From: Parabacteroides faecalis
GTDB lineage: Bacteria > Bacteroidota > Bacteroidia > Bacteroidales > Tannerellaceae
DNA: 64,000 bases
Assembly: GCF_022809355.1 (NCBI RefSeq)
Contig: NZ_JAKZMM010000007.1
Coordinates: 62,001 to 126,000, forward strand
Direction: 5' to 3'
Below are positions 31,804 to 38,137 of the stretch, in pieces. A program made the translations under genes and the position numbers. A model generated the notes under the pieces. That model saw only the letters and a list, made by a program, of their open reading frames with translations, had not been told where the DNA came from and ran no database searches. The stretch's first letter is position 1; each line of letters begins with the position of its first letter.

Positions 31804-32193
31804 TTATATTTTTCCTTGTCTGTGCAATGCCTCTATGAAAAAGCAAATAAAGGTTGCCACTATATATACAGTAAGTGCCCACACTCCAACTTTACGTTGC
31901 ACAGAGTTTTCATCCTCATACTTGGTTATAATTCTTCTGTACCTTTTCTTGAAGAAAAATCTGCCACACAGCAATGCTATTAAACTGCCTTCAATGATAT
32001 AGTATTGAGTATCGGACGGATAATCAATGATTCCGTATTGGGTTAATATACCCCATGCGGTTAATACATTTGTACTTAACATGACCGAAAACAAAAGCAT
32101 TGCCAAAAATGTGGCTCCTTCCGATACAGAAGAATGAAGCCATAATCTATAAAACCTATAATATAAATAGTCTATCATATACCTTATTACCAT
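31804..32193 (-). CDS. Three-helix membrane protein, immunity-type cassette
   Basis: A 129-residue protein: aromatic amphipathic N-terminus (DYLYYRFYRLWLHSS), helices at about 26-47 and 64-82, a basic loop (FFKKRYRRIITKYEDEN) and a third helix at about 102-122. The plan equals those at 28796-29308 and 33516-33917. Its start codon touches the next hairpin site. Function unknown; immunity to a membrane-targeting toxin is inferred from context. Confidence 0.62.
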   Translation of the reverse strand: MVIRYMIDYLYYRFYRLWLHSSVSEGATFLAMLLFSVMLSTNVLTAWGILTQYGIIDYPSDTQYYIIEGSLIALLCGRFFFKKRYRRIITKYEDENSVQRKVGVWALTVYIVATFICFFIEALHRQGKI

Positions 32194-32239
32194 TAATGGT
32201 TAGAAAGGAGCATCGTCAGATGCTATCTTTCGTTGTTAT
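32193..32239 (-). repeat. Cassette hairpin site 5 (attC-like, type C)
   Basis: TTAATGGTTAG, then stem AAAG, unpaired G, AGCATC, loop GTCA, GATGCT, unpaired AT, CTTT, ending CGTTGTTA. The stop codon of the lipoprotein gene (32236-32238) is inside the site and the start codon of the next gene abuts it. Confidence 0.85.
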
Positions 32240-32952
32240 AAACTTAATTGTTCTTGCTCACTTACATTTTCGTTTATTAGTCTGCACATATATTCTTGCA
32301 GGCAATAATTATATATTTCAGCAGTAAGTAATGATTTTATATATTCCACATTTTCATATATGTATTTCATTTTATAAGCTAATATTTCAAAGGGCATATC
32401 TTCGTTATTATATGTAGCCATTATCTGCCATAAATTTGAAATCGTTTGGCTTATGTCATTATCTTGGTACTGTTTATTGGCTTCCATATTCTGATATTTA
32501 TAGATGTAATATTCTGTGTATGCTGGTATGCGGTATGTTTCATGTGCAAAGCCAGTTCCGCCCCCGGCAATACATCTCAACATATCATTTACACAATAGA
32601 ATATTTTGTTTAATGTCTTACGTTCACAACGATAGTGTTTCCTATTATTGGCATTAAACTGTGCATACCATATACAATATAAGTCAAATCCAGTTTCTCC
32701 ATAGAAATAACCTTGCAATGAAGTATATTGTTGGCGGTATAATGTATCGGGATAAACCGCTGCCGAATTTGCAAACAATCTTTCCGCATCTTCTTCTATA
32801 TAGCGGTACTCTTTTTTACTTTGTTTACGGAATTTATCAATATTGAGTATATCATCTTGTATGTTACGTTCACACAGAGTTTTACTACAAGAGCAACCCA
32901 TTACCACGAAAATGGCAAGAACAAATAGTACTATGTTTGCAATGCGATACAT
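32236..32952 (-). CDS. Lipoprotein, immunity-type cassette
   Basis: A 238-residue lipoprotein: hydrophobic N-terminus and lipobox VMGC (Cys at about residue 20). The remainder is helical and rich in Tyr, Asn and Glu (IYKYQNMEANKQYQDND). No family recognised. A periplasmic or outer-membrane location suits immunity against effectors that act in the periplasm. Its stop codon is part of hairpin site 5 and its start lies 8 bp from site 6. Confidence 0.62.
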   Translation of the reverse strand: MYRIANIVLFVLAIFVVMGCSCSKTLCERNIQDDILNIDKFRKQSKKEYRYIEEDAERLFANSAAVYPDTLYRQQYTSLQGYFYGETGFDLYCIWYAQFNANNRKHYRCERKTLNKIFYCVNDMLRCIAGGGTGFAHETYRIPAYTEYYIYKYQNMEANKQYQDNDISQTISNLWQIMATYNNEDMPFEILAYKMKYIYENVEYIKSLLTAEIYNYCLQEYMCRLINENVSEQEQLSL

Positions 32953-32960
32953 ATTGTTTA

Positions 32961-33010
32961 TAATGGCTTGACAAGGAGCTGCGTTCAGCAGCTAACTTGG
33001 CTTGTTAGTA
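32961..33010 (-). repeat. Cassette hairpin site 6 (attC-like, type B)
   Basis: A near-copy of site 1: TAATGGCTTGACAAGGAGCT and complement, ending CTTGTTAGT. One side of the internal loop reads AA where site 1 has AT, so the change leaves the stem intact. Confidence 0.85.
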
Positions 33011-33015
33011 ATAAT

Positions 33016-33420
33016 TCATTCCTCTTTCTGTTCATCCAAACATTCATTTACCCATTCTCTAAGTCCTTCATCAATATCTTTCTGCAATGTTTCTTCTAAA
33101 ATATCTATGCCTTCTGATTTTTCGGAAGTGTCAAGAGAGTTTAAGAATCTGTTAAGCATCCATATATTATATTCAGTAGGCACTCTATGAATAGAAGCAT
33201 ATAAAAACGGAGCGTAAGTGCCATCATCAAATTTTTCCAAATAATGGACTACACGACCGGGATTGCCAAAGTTGAAATGTGGATGCCTTTCAAGCAATCT
33301 AAATAAAGGCTCAATTAAAGCATTATCCATTTCAGTTAAAACAGATTCTACCTCTTGCAAATCTTCTTCGGATTGAAGATTCATATTGTTGATTTTAGAA
33401 ATAATCTCATTTACATTCAT
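33016..33420 (-). CDS. Helical cassette protein, possibly Imm30-like
   Basis: A 134-residue acidic, all-helical soluble protein. The pattern NALIEPLFRLLERHPHFNFGNPG, here about residues 33-55, followed by RVPTEYNIWMLNRFLNS, resembles HEAT-like immunity proteins of polymorphic-toxin systems (Imm30-type). The assignment is tentative. It is a complete cassette between sites 6 and 7. Confidence 0.6.
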   Translation of the reverse strand: MNVNEIISKINNMNLQSEEDLQEVESVLTEMDNALIEPLFRLLERHPHFNFGNPGRVVHYLEKFDDGTYAPFLYASIHRVPTEYNIWMLNRFLNSLDTSEKSEGIDILEETLQKDIDEGLREWVNECLDEQKEE

Positions 33421-33448
33421 ACTTCGTTTATGTTTATCAAGTTATTAC

Positions 33449-33496
33449 TAATGGGTTGGAAAGGAACACCGTTTAGGGGTTATCTTTCCTTGTTAA
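33449..33496 (-). repeat. Cassette hairpin site 7 (attC-like, type D)
   Basis: TAATGGGTT, stem GGAAAG, unpaired G, AACACC, loop GTTTAG, GGGGTT, unpaired AT, CTTTCC, ending TTGTTAA. One A-G mismatch in the inner stem. Sequence differs widely from the other types while the fold is kept. Confidence 0.82.
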
Positions 33497-33515
33497 TATT
33501 GTTTTGTTGGGTATT

Positions 33516-33917
33516 TCAATTTGGTATATACATAAATTTTCCTTTGTAAGAAAACGCACAAATAAAGTATATTACAAAAATCACTAATGTTAGCATGATA
33601 CAAATCACATTCTTCTTTTTCTCATTCTTTTCCCGATAAATGCTTCTTCCTATCCTTGCTTTCTTTTCCGACCAAAACAAGAATCCATTAAAGCAATAAA
33701 TCATTATTATAAAAATGAAATGTGAACAAGGATGCGCAATATACTTTAGAATTGAGTATTCAAGCATCATATTTGTATAAGCTCCCAATAAGCTATATAT
33801 CATATATATGATAAAACTAAAACACACCACAGAAAATGCCTTATTCTGTTCTCTGTCTTTACCAAAGGAATCATAAATAAAGAAAATTGTGTAATACCAA
33901 TACTTATACCAACTCAT
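33516..33917 (-). CDS. Three-helix membrane protein, immunity-type cassette
   Basis: A 133-residue protein: aromatic N-terminus (SWYKYWYYTIFFIYDSFG), helices at about 26-46 and 62-82, basic loop (RSIYREKNEKKKN) and a final helix at about 104-124. It shares its plan with the products of 28796-29308 and 31804-32193 but little obvious sequence identity. It is a complete cassette between sites 7 and 8. Confidence 0.62.
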   Translation of the reverse strand: MSWYKYWYYTIFFIYDSFGKDREQNKAFSVVCFSFIIYMIYSLLGAYTNMMLEYSILKYIAHPCSHFIFIIMIYCFNGFLFWSEKKARIGRSIYREKNEKKKNVICIMLTLVIFVIYFICAFSYKGKFMYIPN

Positions 33918-33930
33918 AACAGATTTAATA

Positions 33931-33977
33931 TTAATGGTTCAGCAGGGAATGGCTTGTCCGTTATCCTGCTTCGTTAA
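33931..33977 (-). repeat. Cassette hairpin site 8 (attC-like, type A)
   Basis: TTAATGGTTCAGCAGGGAAT, type A loop and complementary arm, ending GCTTCGTTAAC. The stem has AATGG where other type A copies have AACGG, turning a C-G pair into a T-G pair. Confidence 0.88.
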
Positions 33978-34018
33978 CATCATATTTTATTTTCACATCA
34001 GTGTACCATACACCATAA

Positions 34019-34576
34019 TCACAAGATTTTATATATTTCATTTGTCTGTTGTTCAATATATTTATAGGCATATTGTTTCAATTCTGTATCTTTGGGAAAA
34101 TTCATTATTAACGTTTCTGCCTCTTGTGAAAATCCTCTTATTTTCCGTCGATATAAAGCATACAGCAATTGAAACGCCATGCGTGATGAATTCCAAAAAT
34201 CCTTTTTTTCAATGGCAATTTGTTTTAAGCTATCATCCATTTTTAGGATATAAAGCAAGTAAATAAATCCGCTTCTCCCTTTTTTGTATTTTTCGGTGTT
34301 AATAACATCTAATATAAACTTTCGGATAACGTGTGATTTTTTATTCTTCTTGTTTTTTTGTAAATGGGCATCTATGCTTAATGCAATATCTGTAATTTCA
34401 GCTTCAAACTCTATGTCATATCCTTCATAGATGTTTTCAGGCTCTTTCAAATTGTCATAAGCATAATCTACCGCTTTTTGTGTCATATCAACAACCTGCG
34501 TATCTTGATAATCAGAGCTATTGAATCTAAGTTCTTTTTTTAGACTAATATAGTCATTCCTATTTTTTATATTCAT
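34019..34576 (-). CDS. Hypothetical helical cassette protein (185 aa)
   Basis: A 185-residue soluble, Lys/Asp-rich, all-helical protein with no signal peptide. I recognise no family. The gene is very AT-rich. It lies between hairpin sites 8 and 9, with 41 bp between site 8 and its stop codon and about 70 bp between its start and site 9, more spacing than in other cassettes. An immunity role is inferred from the array only. Confidence 0.6.
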   Translation of the reverse strand: MNIKNRNDYISLKKELRFNSSDYQDTQVVDMTQKAVDYAYDNLKEPENIYEGYDIEFEAEITDIALSIDAHLQKNKKNKKSHVIRKFILDVINTEKYKKGRSGFIYLLYILKMDDSLKQIAIEKKDFWNSSRMAFQLLYALYRRKIRGFSQEAETLIMNFPKDTELKQYAYKYIEQQTNEIYKIL

Positions 34577-34647
34577 ATGCTAATAAGGGATGAAGAACAT
34601 TCTTTGTACTTAATTCTTGTTTCCATATATGGTACACCGTCTTGATG

Positions 34648-34695
34648 TTAATGGCTGGCAGCTAATCGCTGTTTAGGCGATTTAGGTGCGTGTTA
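34648..34695 (-). repeat. Cassette hairpin site 9 (attC-like, type E)
   Basis: GTTAATGGCTG at one end and GCGTGTTACTG at the other. The inner stem ATCGC/GCGAT is perfect; the outer stem is weaker and the internal loop differs from the other types. It is the site nearest the recombinase. Confidence 0.7.
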
Positions 34696-34701
34696 CTGAT
34701 A

Positions 34702-34929
34702 TTATTTGTTAGACTTAAATAATTCATAAATATATGAACAAGCATCCTCTTCATTACAAAAAACTTTTTCGCAATTCCGTCCTCCACGTTCATCAAAATA
34801 AAAAACTTCCCATTTGCTATAATTTTGATATAGGACTATTTTGTCCGACTCAATGTTCCCATTAAGCGAATATTCATTTGGATTAACACCCAGCTTGTCT
34901 AATTCTTTTTTTAATATATCTTTGTTCAT
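34702..34929 (-). CDS. Small cassette protein, immunity type
   Basis: A 75-residue protein with the stretch KWEVFYFDERGGRNCEKVF (about 39-57) and then NEEDACSYIYELF. The W-x-V-x-Y-x-E-R-G pattern plus a C-terminal helix with E-E-A-C recalls small immunity proteins encoded beside polymorphic toxins, of the Imm59 kind; I hold this loosely. It is the first cassette after the recombinase gene, its stop codon 7 bp from hairpin site 9. Confidence 0.6.
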   Translation of the reverse strand: MNKDILKKELDKLGVNPNEYSLNGNIESDKIVLYQNYSKWEVFYFDERGGRNCEKVFCNEEDACSYIYELFKSNK

Positions 34930-34951
34930 ATATATTATCAGTAATGTTATT

Positions 34952-34999
34952 TATAACCGCACCTTATGGTGTCGTTCCTACACTTCTATAACTGCACCT
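34952..34999 (-). repeat. Candidate entry site (attI-like) with 13-bp direct repeats
   Basis: TATAACCGCACCT (34952-34964) and TATAACTGCACCT (34987-34999) form a direct repeat with one difference, in the 69-bp gap between the recombinase stop and the first cassette. The first copy is part of a small hairpin (CACC/GGTG) and of a palindrome GTTATTTATAAC. There is no TAATGG...GTTA hairpin here. By position it corresponds to the attI site of integrons. Confidence 0.45.
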
Positions 35000-36105
35000 C
35001 ACGAATTATCCAGTGTATCAAGAGGATTAGGGATTTTTGCTTTATGGGCACTTGACACATGAAGATAAATGGTTGTGGTCTTGATGTCGTTGTGTCCCAG
35101 CAATTCCTGTATCGTGTGCAGGTCTGTTCCCTGTTCCAGCAAGTGTGTGGCAAAGGAGTGGCGCAGCATGTGTACGTGTACACGGTGTTTGATGCCTGCA
35201 CGATGTGCGGCTTCTTTCAGCACTTTCACCAATGCACTTGCCGAATATTGCTCTCCGGGTGTTTCGCCCTCAAACAACCATTTTTGTGGACGATATTCCC
35301 GAAAGTAGTGCCGTAGTTCTTCCAGCAACTTGGGCGAAAGGAGTGAATAACGGCATTTCTTCCCCTTGCCCATGATACGAACCGACATTGTTTCACTGTT
35401 GATGTCCTGCGGGGTCAGGTTAAGCAATTCGCTTCTTCTAAGTCCGGCAGAGTAAACCAACGAAATCATGCAGTGATGCTTGATGTTGGAAATTTGTGCA
35501 AGGATGCGCTTAATTTCATTCTTGCTCAACACTTCGGGCAGGCTCTTGTACTCTTTGGCACGGGTGATACCGCCGTAGTATTGCCGTTTGCCGCCTTTCA
35601 CCTGTTCGTAATAGAACTTGATAGCATTGATGCGCATATTCTGTTGCGACACCGAGATTTTCTTCTCGTTCACAAGATAGAGTATGTACTTGTTGATGTC
35701 CGGCACTTTCAGGCGGTCGATGTTCCGTCCCTTGTGATATTCCATGAAGTCGCTGAAATAGGCACGGTATGTTTTGACGGTCGAGGGGCTGTAACGCTTC
35801 TGTTCCAGCAGTTCGAGGTAGCCTTTCGGCAGTGTGTATTCCCTTTTAGGTTTGGGATGCCGCACGTAAACCCGGCTGTAATCAATATAGGCGTGGGGCG
35901 AATAGCGGTCGTAGAAATCCGGCAGGCTGAAAGCGGCTGATGCCATGTATGCAGAGCCGTTGCCAGCCATTTCCATACCCGTGTCTTGGGCGAGCAGTTG
36001 GGTTACAGCCTGACTGTTCGCATATTCTATCCGTATGTAGTCTGCACCGTCCCTTGTTTCTTTGTGTAGCACGATGCTTCCTCTTTGTTTCTGAACCTTA
36101 TCCAT
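34999..36105 (-). CDS. XerC/D-type tyrosine recombinase of the cassette array
   Basis: A 368-residue tyrosine recombinase. An N-terminal extension (about 1-95) is followed by a SAM-like core-binding domain (RYSPSTVKTYRAYFSDFMEY, about 110-130) and a catalytic domain with Arg in YSAGLRRSELLNL, the HMLRHSFATHLLEQG box, LLGHNDIKTT, and the tyrosine in IYLHVSSAH. The start at 36105 (MDKVQKQRGS) is chosen: a -7 box and a palindromic operator lie between it and the longer frame start at 36171. It may move cassettes, integrate the ICE, or both; adjacency to the array favours the former. Confidence 0.88.
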   Translation of the reverse strand: MDKVQKQRGSIVLHKETRDGADYIRIEYANSQAVTQLLAQDTGMEMAGNGSAYMASAAFSLPDFYDRYSPHAYIDYSRVYVRHPKPKREYTLPKGYLELLEQKRYSPSTVKTYRAYFSDFMEYHKGRNIDRLKVPDINKYILYLVNEKKISVSQQNMRINAIKFYYEQVKGGKRQYYGGITRAKEYKSLPEVLSKNEIKRILAQISNIKHHCMISLVYSAGLRRSELLNLTPQDINSETMSVRIMGKGKKCRYSLLSPKLLEELRHYFREYRPQKWLFEGETPGEQYSASALVKVLKEAAHRAGIKHRVHVHMLRHSFATHLLEQGTDLHTIQELLGHNDIKTTTIYLHVSSAHKAKIPNPLDTLDNS

Positions 36106-36129
36106 GTCGCTGAATTTTGCTTCATGCTC

Positions 36130-36173
36130 CAAAGATAAAACAAAAACGCCACATTTTGAACATACGTTCAAAA
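36130..36173 (-). promoter_or_regulatory. Recombinase promoter with 20-bp palindromic operator
   Basis: The minus strand carries TATCTTTG at 36130-36137 (-7 box). Upstream, TTTTGAAC (36154-36161) and GTTCAAAA (36166-36173) form a perfect 8-bp inverted repeat around ATAC. It covers the -33 region, so a bound repressor would block the polymerase. The TetR-family gene next to it is the obvious candidate ligand-controlled repressor. Confidence 0.7.
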
Positions 36174-36202
36174 ATAATAGAAGTTAAAAAAACAAAACTG
36201 TA

Positions 36203-36817
36203 TCAGGCTTTAAGCAGCGAATAGATATAGCGAAAGTTTTCTGCCAGTTCGTCCACGTTTAGACCGTTCAGAAATGCTTGTTCGTATGACAGTCCTAAAA
36301 ACATTTGCCGGAACATGGTAGCCGTTTTCTTCACGTCCGTGTCGTTTCTGATTTCCCCGCTGTTTTTTGCTTTTTGTATGACTTTCTCCCATAGGTCATA
36401 GTCTTGTCGGTAGATTTTCTCAATTTTCTGCCTGATGCCCGGATAGTACATACGCACTTGTGACAGGAAATGAAAGTAGTAGAAGTTAGGGCTACAATCA
36501 TGCGGGCTGCTATTATCGTCAATCAGTTCAACAATCCTTTTCATGGAAGCGGCTACCCCCGCCACGTATTGCCCGATGAACTTCTCCAACGTATCGGCAG
36601 GAGCGGCAAACTTGTTTCCCGGTTCGTGCATTTTTAGCACGTATTTGTCTGCCACAGCCATGAATAAATCCAGCTTGTGCGGAAAATAATAAACGATGCC
36701 CGTTTTTGTCACTCCGCAGGCTTTGGCAAGCGTGATGATGCTTGCTTTCTCGTAGTTCATCCTGACAAATACTCCGAACGCTTTATCTATTACTTCTTCA
36801 CGGTTAGTTATTATCAT
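36203..36817 (-). CDS. TetR-family transcription regulator
   Basis: A 204-residue TetR-type protein. The N-terminal helix-turn-helix is ASIITLAKACGVTKTGIVYYFPHK, key residues about 25-48; the rest is an all-helical ligand-binding domain. It lies directly upstream of the recombinase gene on the same strand with 97 bp to the chosen start. A weak -7 box (TATCTTCG, 36841-36848 minus strand) precedes it. It probably represses the recombinase through the 20-bp palindrome, linking cassette or ICE recombination to a small-molecule signal. Confidence 0.88.
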   Translation of the reverse strand: MIITNREEVIDKAFGVFVRMNYEKASIITLAKACGVTKTGIVYYFPHKLDLFMAVADKYVLKMHEPGNKFAAPADTLEKFIGQYVAGVAASMKRIVELIDDNSSPHDCSPNFYYFHFLSQVRMYYPGIRQKIEKIYRQDYDLWEKVIQKAKNSGEIRNDTDVKKTATMFRQMFLGLSYEQAFLNGLNVDELAENFRYIYSLLKA

Positions 36818-36887
36818 ACACGTTTGTTTTTAATCGGTTACGAAGATACGGATTTTGTTTTAACCATTTGTACCCCAGTGCTTTTTT

Positions 36888-36940
36888 TTAGTGCAAGGTG
36901 CAAGTATATATTTATATATATAGCTTGCACCTTGCACTAA
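36888..36940. repeat. Perfect 17-bp inverted repeat made of GTGCAAG units
   Basis: TTAGTGCAAGGTGCAAG (36888-36904) and its exact complement (36924-36940) flank a 19-bp A/T spacer. Each arm contains two head-to-tail copies of GTGCAAG, giving four sites in all. It lies between the tetR gene and the ICE end. It could be a set of recombinase or excisionase arm sites, a regulator site, or a transcription stop. Confidence 0.7.
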
Positions 36941-37127
36941 CCCAAAAATATTTATTATCAGATATTTGCGAGTTTCAAAAGAATGCCGTATCTTTGAACC
37001 CGAAAGTTAGGCAGACAAACAGCGGTCAAAGTTGGACAGGCTTAACGGTTGAAAATCGTTACTGTTTCGTTACCTATTTGAAATTTTGAAAGCAAAGTAG
37101 CTGAAATATAAGCGGTTAGAGTCATAG

Positions 37128-37150
37128 GTTCAAAACCCTCTCTCTCCGCT
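37128..37150 (+). other. ICE right attachment site (3' end of a tRNA-Ser gene)
   Basis: The 23 bp from 37128 end in CCCTCTCTCTCCGCT, the T-arm 3' side, acceptor strand and discriminator of a Bacteroidales tRNA-Ser. No tRNA body precedes it: the bases to the left do not pair. The reverse complement encodes the tell-tale spurious peptide SAEREGFEP. Integration into the 3' end of a tRNA gene, which is restored by the other ICE end, explains this remnant. Confidence 0.7.
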
Positions 37151-37468
37151 GAAAGGGTGTAAATCAAGTAATTACGAGATTTATTCCCTTTTTTATTATC
37201 TACTAAAGTAGTGAAGCCAATATAATTGGCTTCGTTTTGCAACGGAAAATTCAACTTGAAATCATTAATAAATTATGTTATTGGTTATAATTTCACTTTG
37301 CTTAATATCTATCGCTTGTATGATAAAAAATAAGAAATTGAGATATACTTTATTTGTATTAGCTATTCTTATTTCTGTATTAAGTATGGTTTTATAATAT
37401 AATATTGGACTTGTAAAAAATAATGCGTGAATTTGATGATTATTTAGATAGGATAAAATACATATTCT
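37151..37468. other. Non-coding chromosomal flank of the ICE
   Basis: AT-rich, no convincing ORF. A hairpin-like repeat, AAGCCAATATAATTGGCTT (37214-37232), may be the terminator of the disrupted tRNA-Ser gene. Short open frames between 37270 and 37400 look like chance or a decayed small membrane peptide. Confidence 0.5.
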
Positions 37469-38137
37469 CTATGTTGTTTTAAATTCTACCATATTAAGTA
37501 TTTCCTTCTCTATCTCATCAATTGATGCATGAATATATCTTTTTCGAATACAATGACTATGTAGAAAATCAATCTCATCACATAGTTCATGTAATGTATT
37601 GATAAGATGAGATGATATTATGATAGTCTTCCCTTTGTTTTTCAAATCCCGAATAATTCTTTTTAGTTGAATACATCCGTAAAGATCAACTCCGTTGAAA
37701 GGTTCGTCAAGAATGTACAGGTCATTATCTTGAAGGAGCAAGGACATAAGCGCGAGCTTTTTCTTCATCCCGGTAGAATAGTCTGAAGCGAATCTTTCCA
37801 GTGGCAGTTGAAAGATTTTATTCAAGGAATCTATGGCTTTAGCATCCATCTTCTTTCCTTTGGCTTTAATACAGAATTCAATATATTCTTTTCCGGTAAT
37901 GAGGGAATAGAAAAAACTTTCAGCCGGCATATAGCCAACTTCTATTTGGGATGATTTCCTTATCTCACCGTCATAATCAGTTGCTCCCATAATACAGTTG
38001 AAAAGTGTTGTCTTTCCGGCTCCGTTTTCTCCCACCAATCCGTAGATCTTTCCGGATTCGAAAGAAACGGAAAGGTTGTCAAGGACTTTCGTTTTACCGT
38101 ATGCCTTGCTCAAATCTTTTATATATATCAGTTCCAT
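37469..38137 (-). CDS. ABC transporter ATP-binding protein
   Basis: A 222-residue ABC ATPase. Walker A is GENGAGKTTL (about 36-45), the signature is the variant YSTGMKKKLAL (about 119-129) and Walker B is DLYILDEPFNGVD (about 138-150); the H-loop follows in IISSHL. It overlaps the permease gene by 10 bp, so the two form a two-component exporter of the CcmA/bacitracin-resistance style. The substrate is unknown; small peptide or antibiotic export is typical. Confidence 0.9.
   Translation of the reverse strand: MELIYIKDLSKAYGKTKVLDNLSVSFESGKIYGLVGENGAGKTTLFNCIMGATDYDGEIRKSSQIEVGYMPAESFFYSLITGKEYIEFCIKAKGKKMDAKAIDSLNKIFQLPLERFASDYSTGMKKKLALMSLLLQDNDLYILDEPFNGVDLYGCIQLKRIIRDLKNKGKTIIISSHLINTLHELCDEIDFLHSHCIRKRYIHASIDEIEKEILNMVEFKTT

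Larger units (their letters stand above)
1..37150. mobile_element. Integrative conjugative element (CTnDOT-like), right-hand part
   Basis: A full Bacteroidales conjugation module (tra operon, mobABC), topoisomerase III, primase-helicase, RteC, a tyrosine recombinase and a TetR gene lie left of a 3' tRNA-Ser remnant at 37128-37150. To the right the genes are ordinary chromosomal ones, and composition shifts from GC-rich tra genes to a more moderate base use. The tRNA remnant reads on the plus strand, so the intact tRNA and the left end should lie left of the window. Cargo visible here: the AbiE pair, the RibD-like reductase and the immunity-type cassette array. No tetQ, rteA or rteB is seen, so the element resembles but is not CTnDOT itself. 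Confidence 0.9.

Noticed and set aside
29314-34695. CRISPR array or simple terminators as explanation of the spaced hairpins
   Set aside because: Spacing is hundreds of bases with full genes between, repeats are of several sequence types, and no cas gene is present. The hairpins lack T tracts and contain conserved unpaired bases, so plain terminators do not explain them.
37042-37254. 70-codon minus-strand frame containing AEREGFEP
   Set aside because: This peptide is the reverse complement of a tRNA-Ser 3' end, a well-known spurious translation. It supports the attachment site and not a gene.
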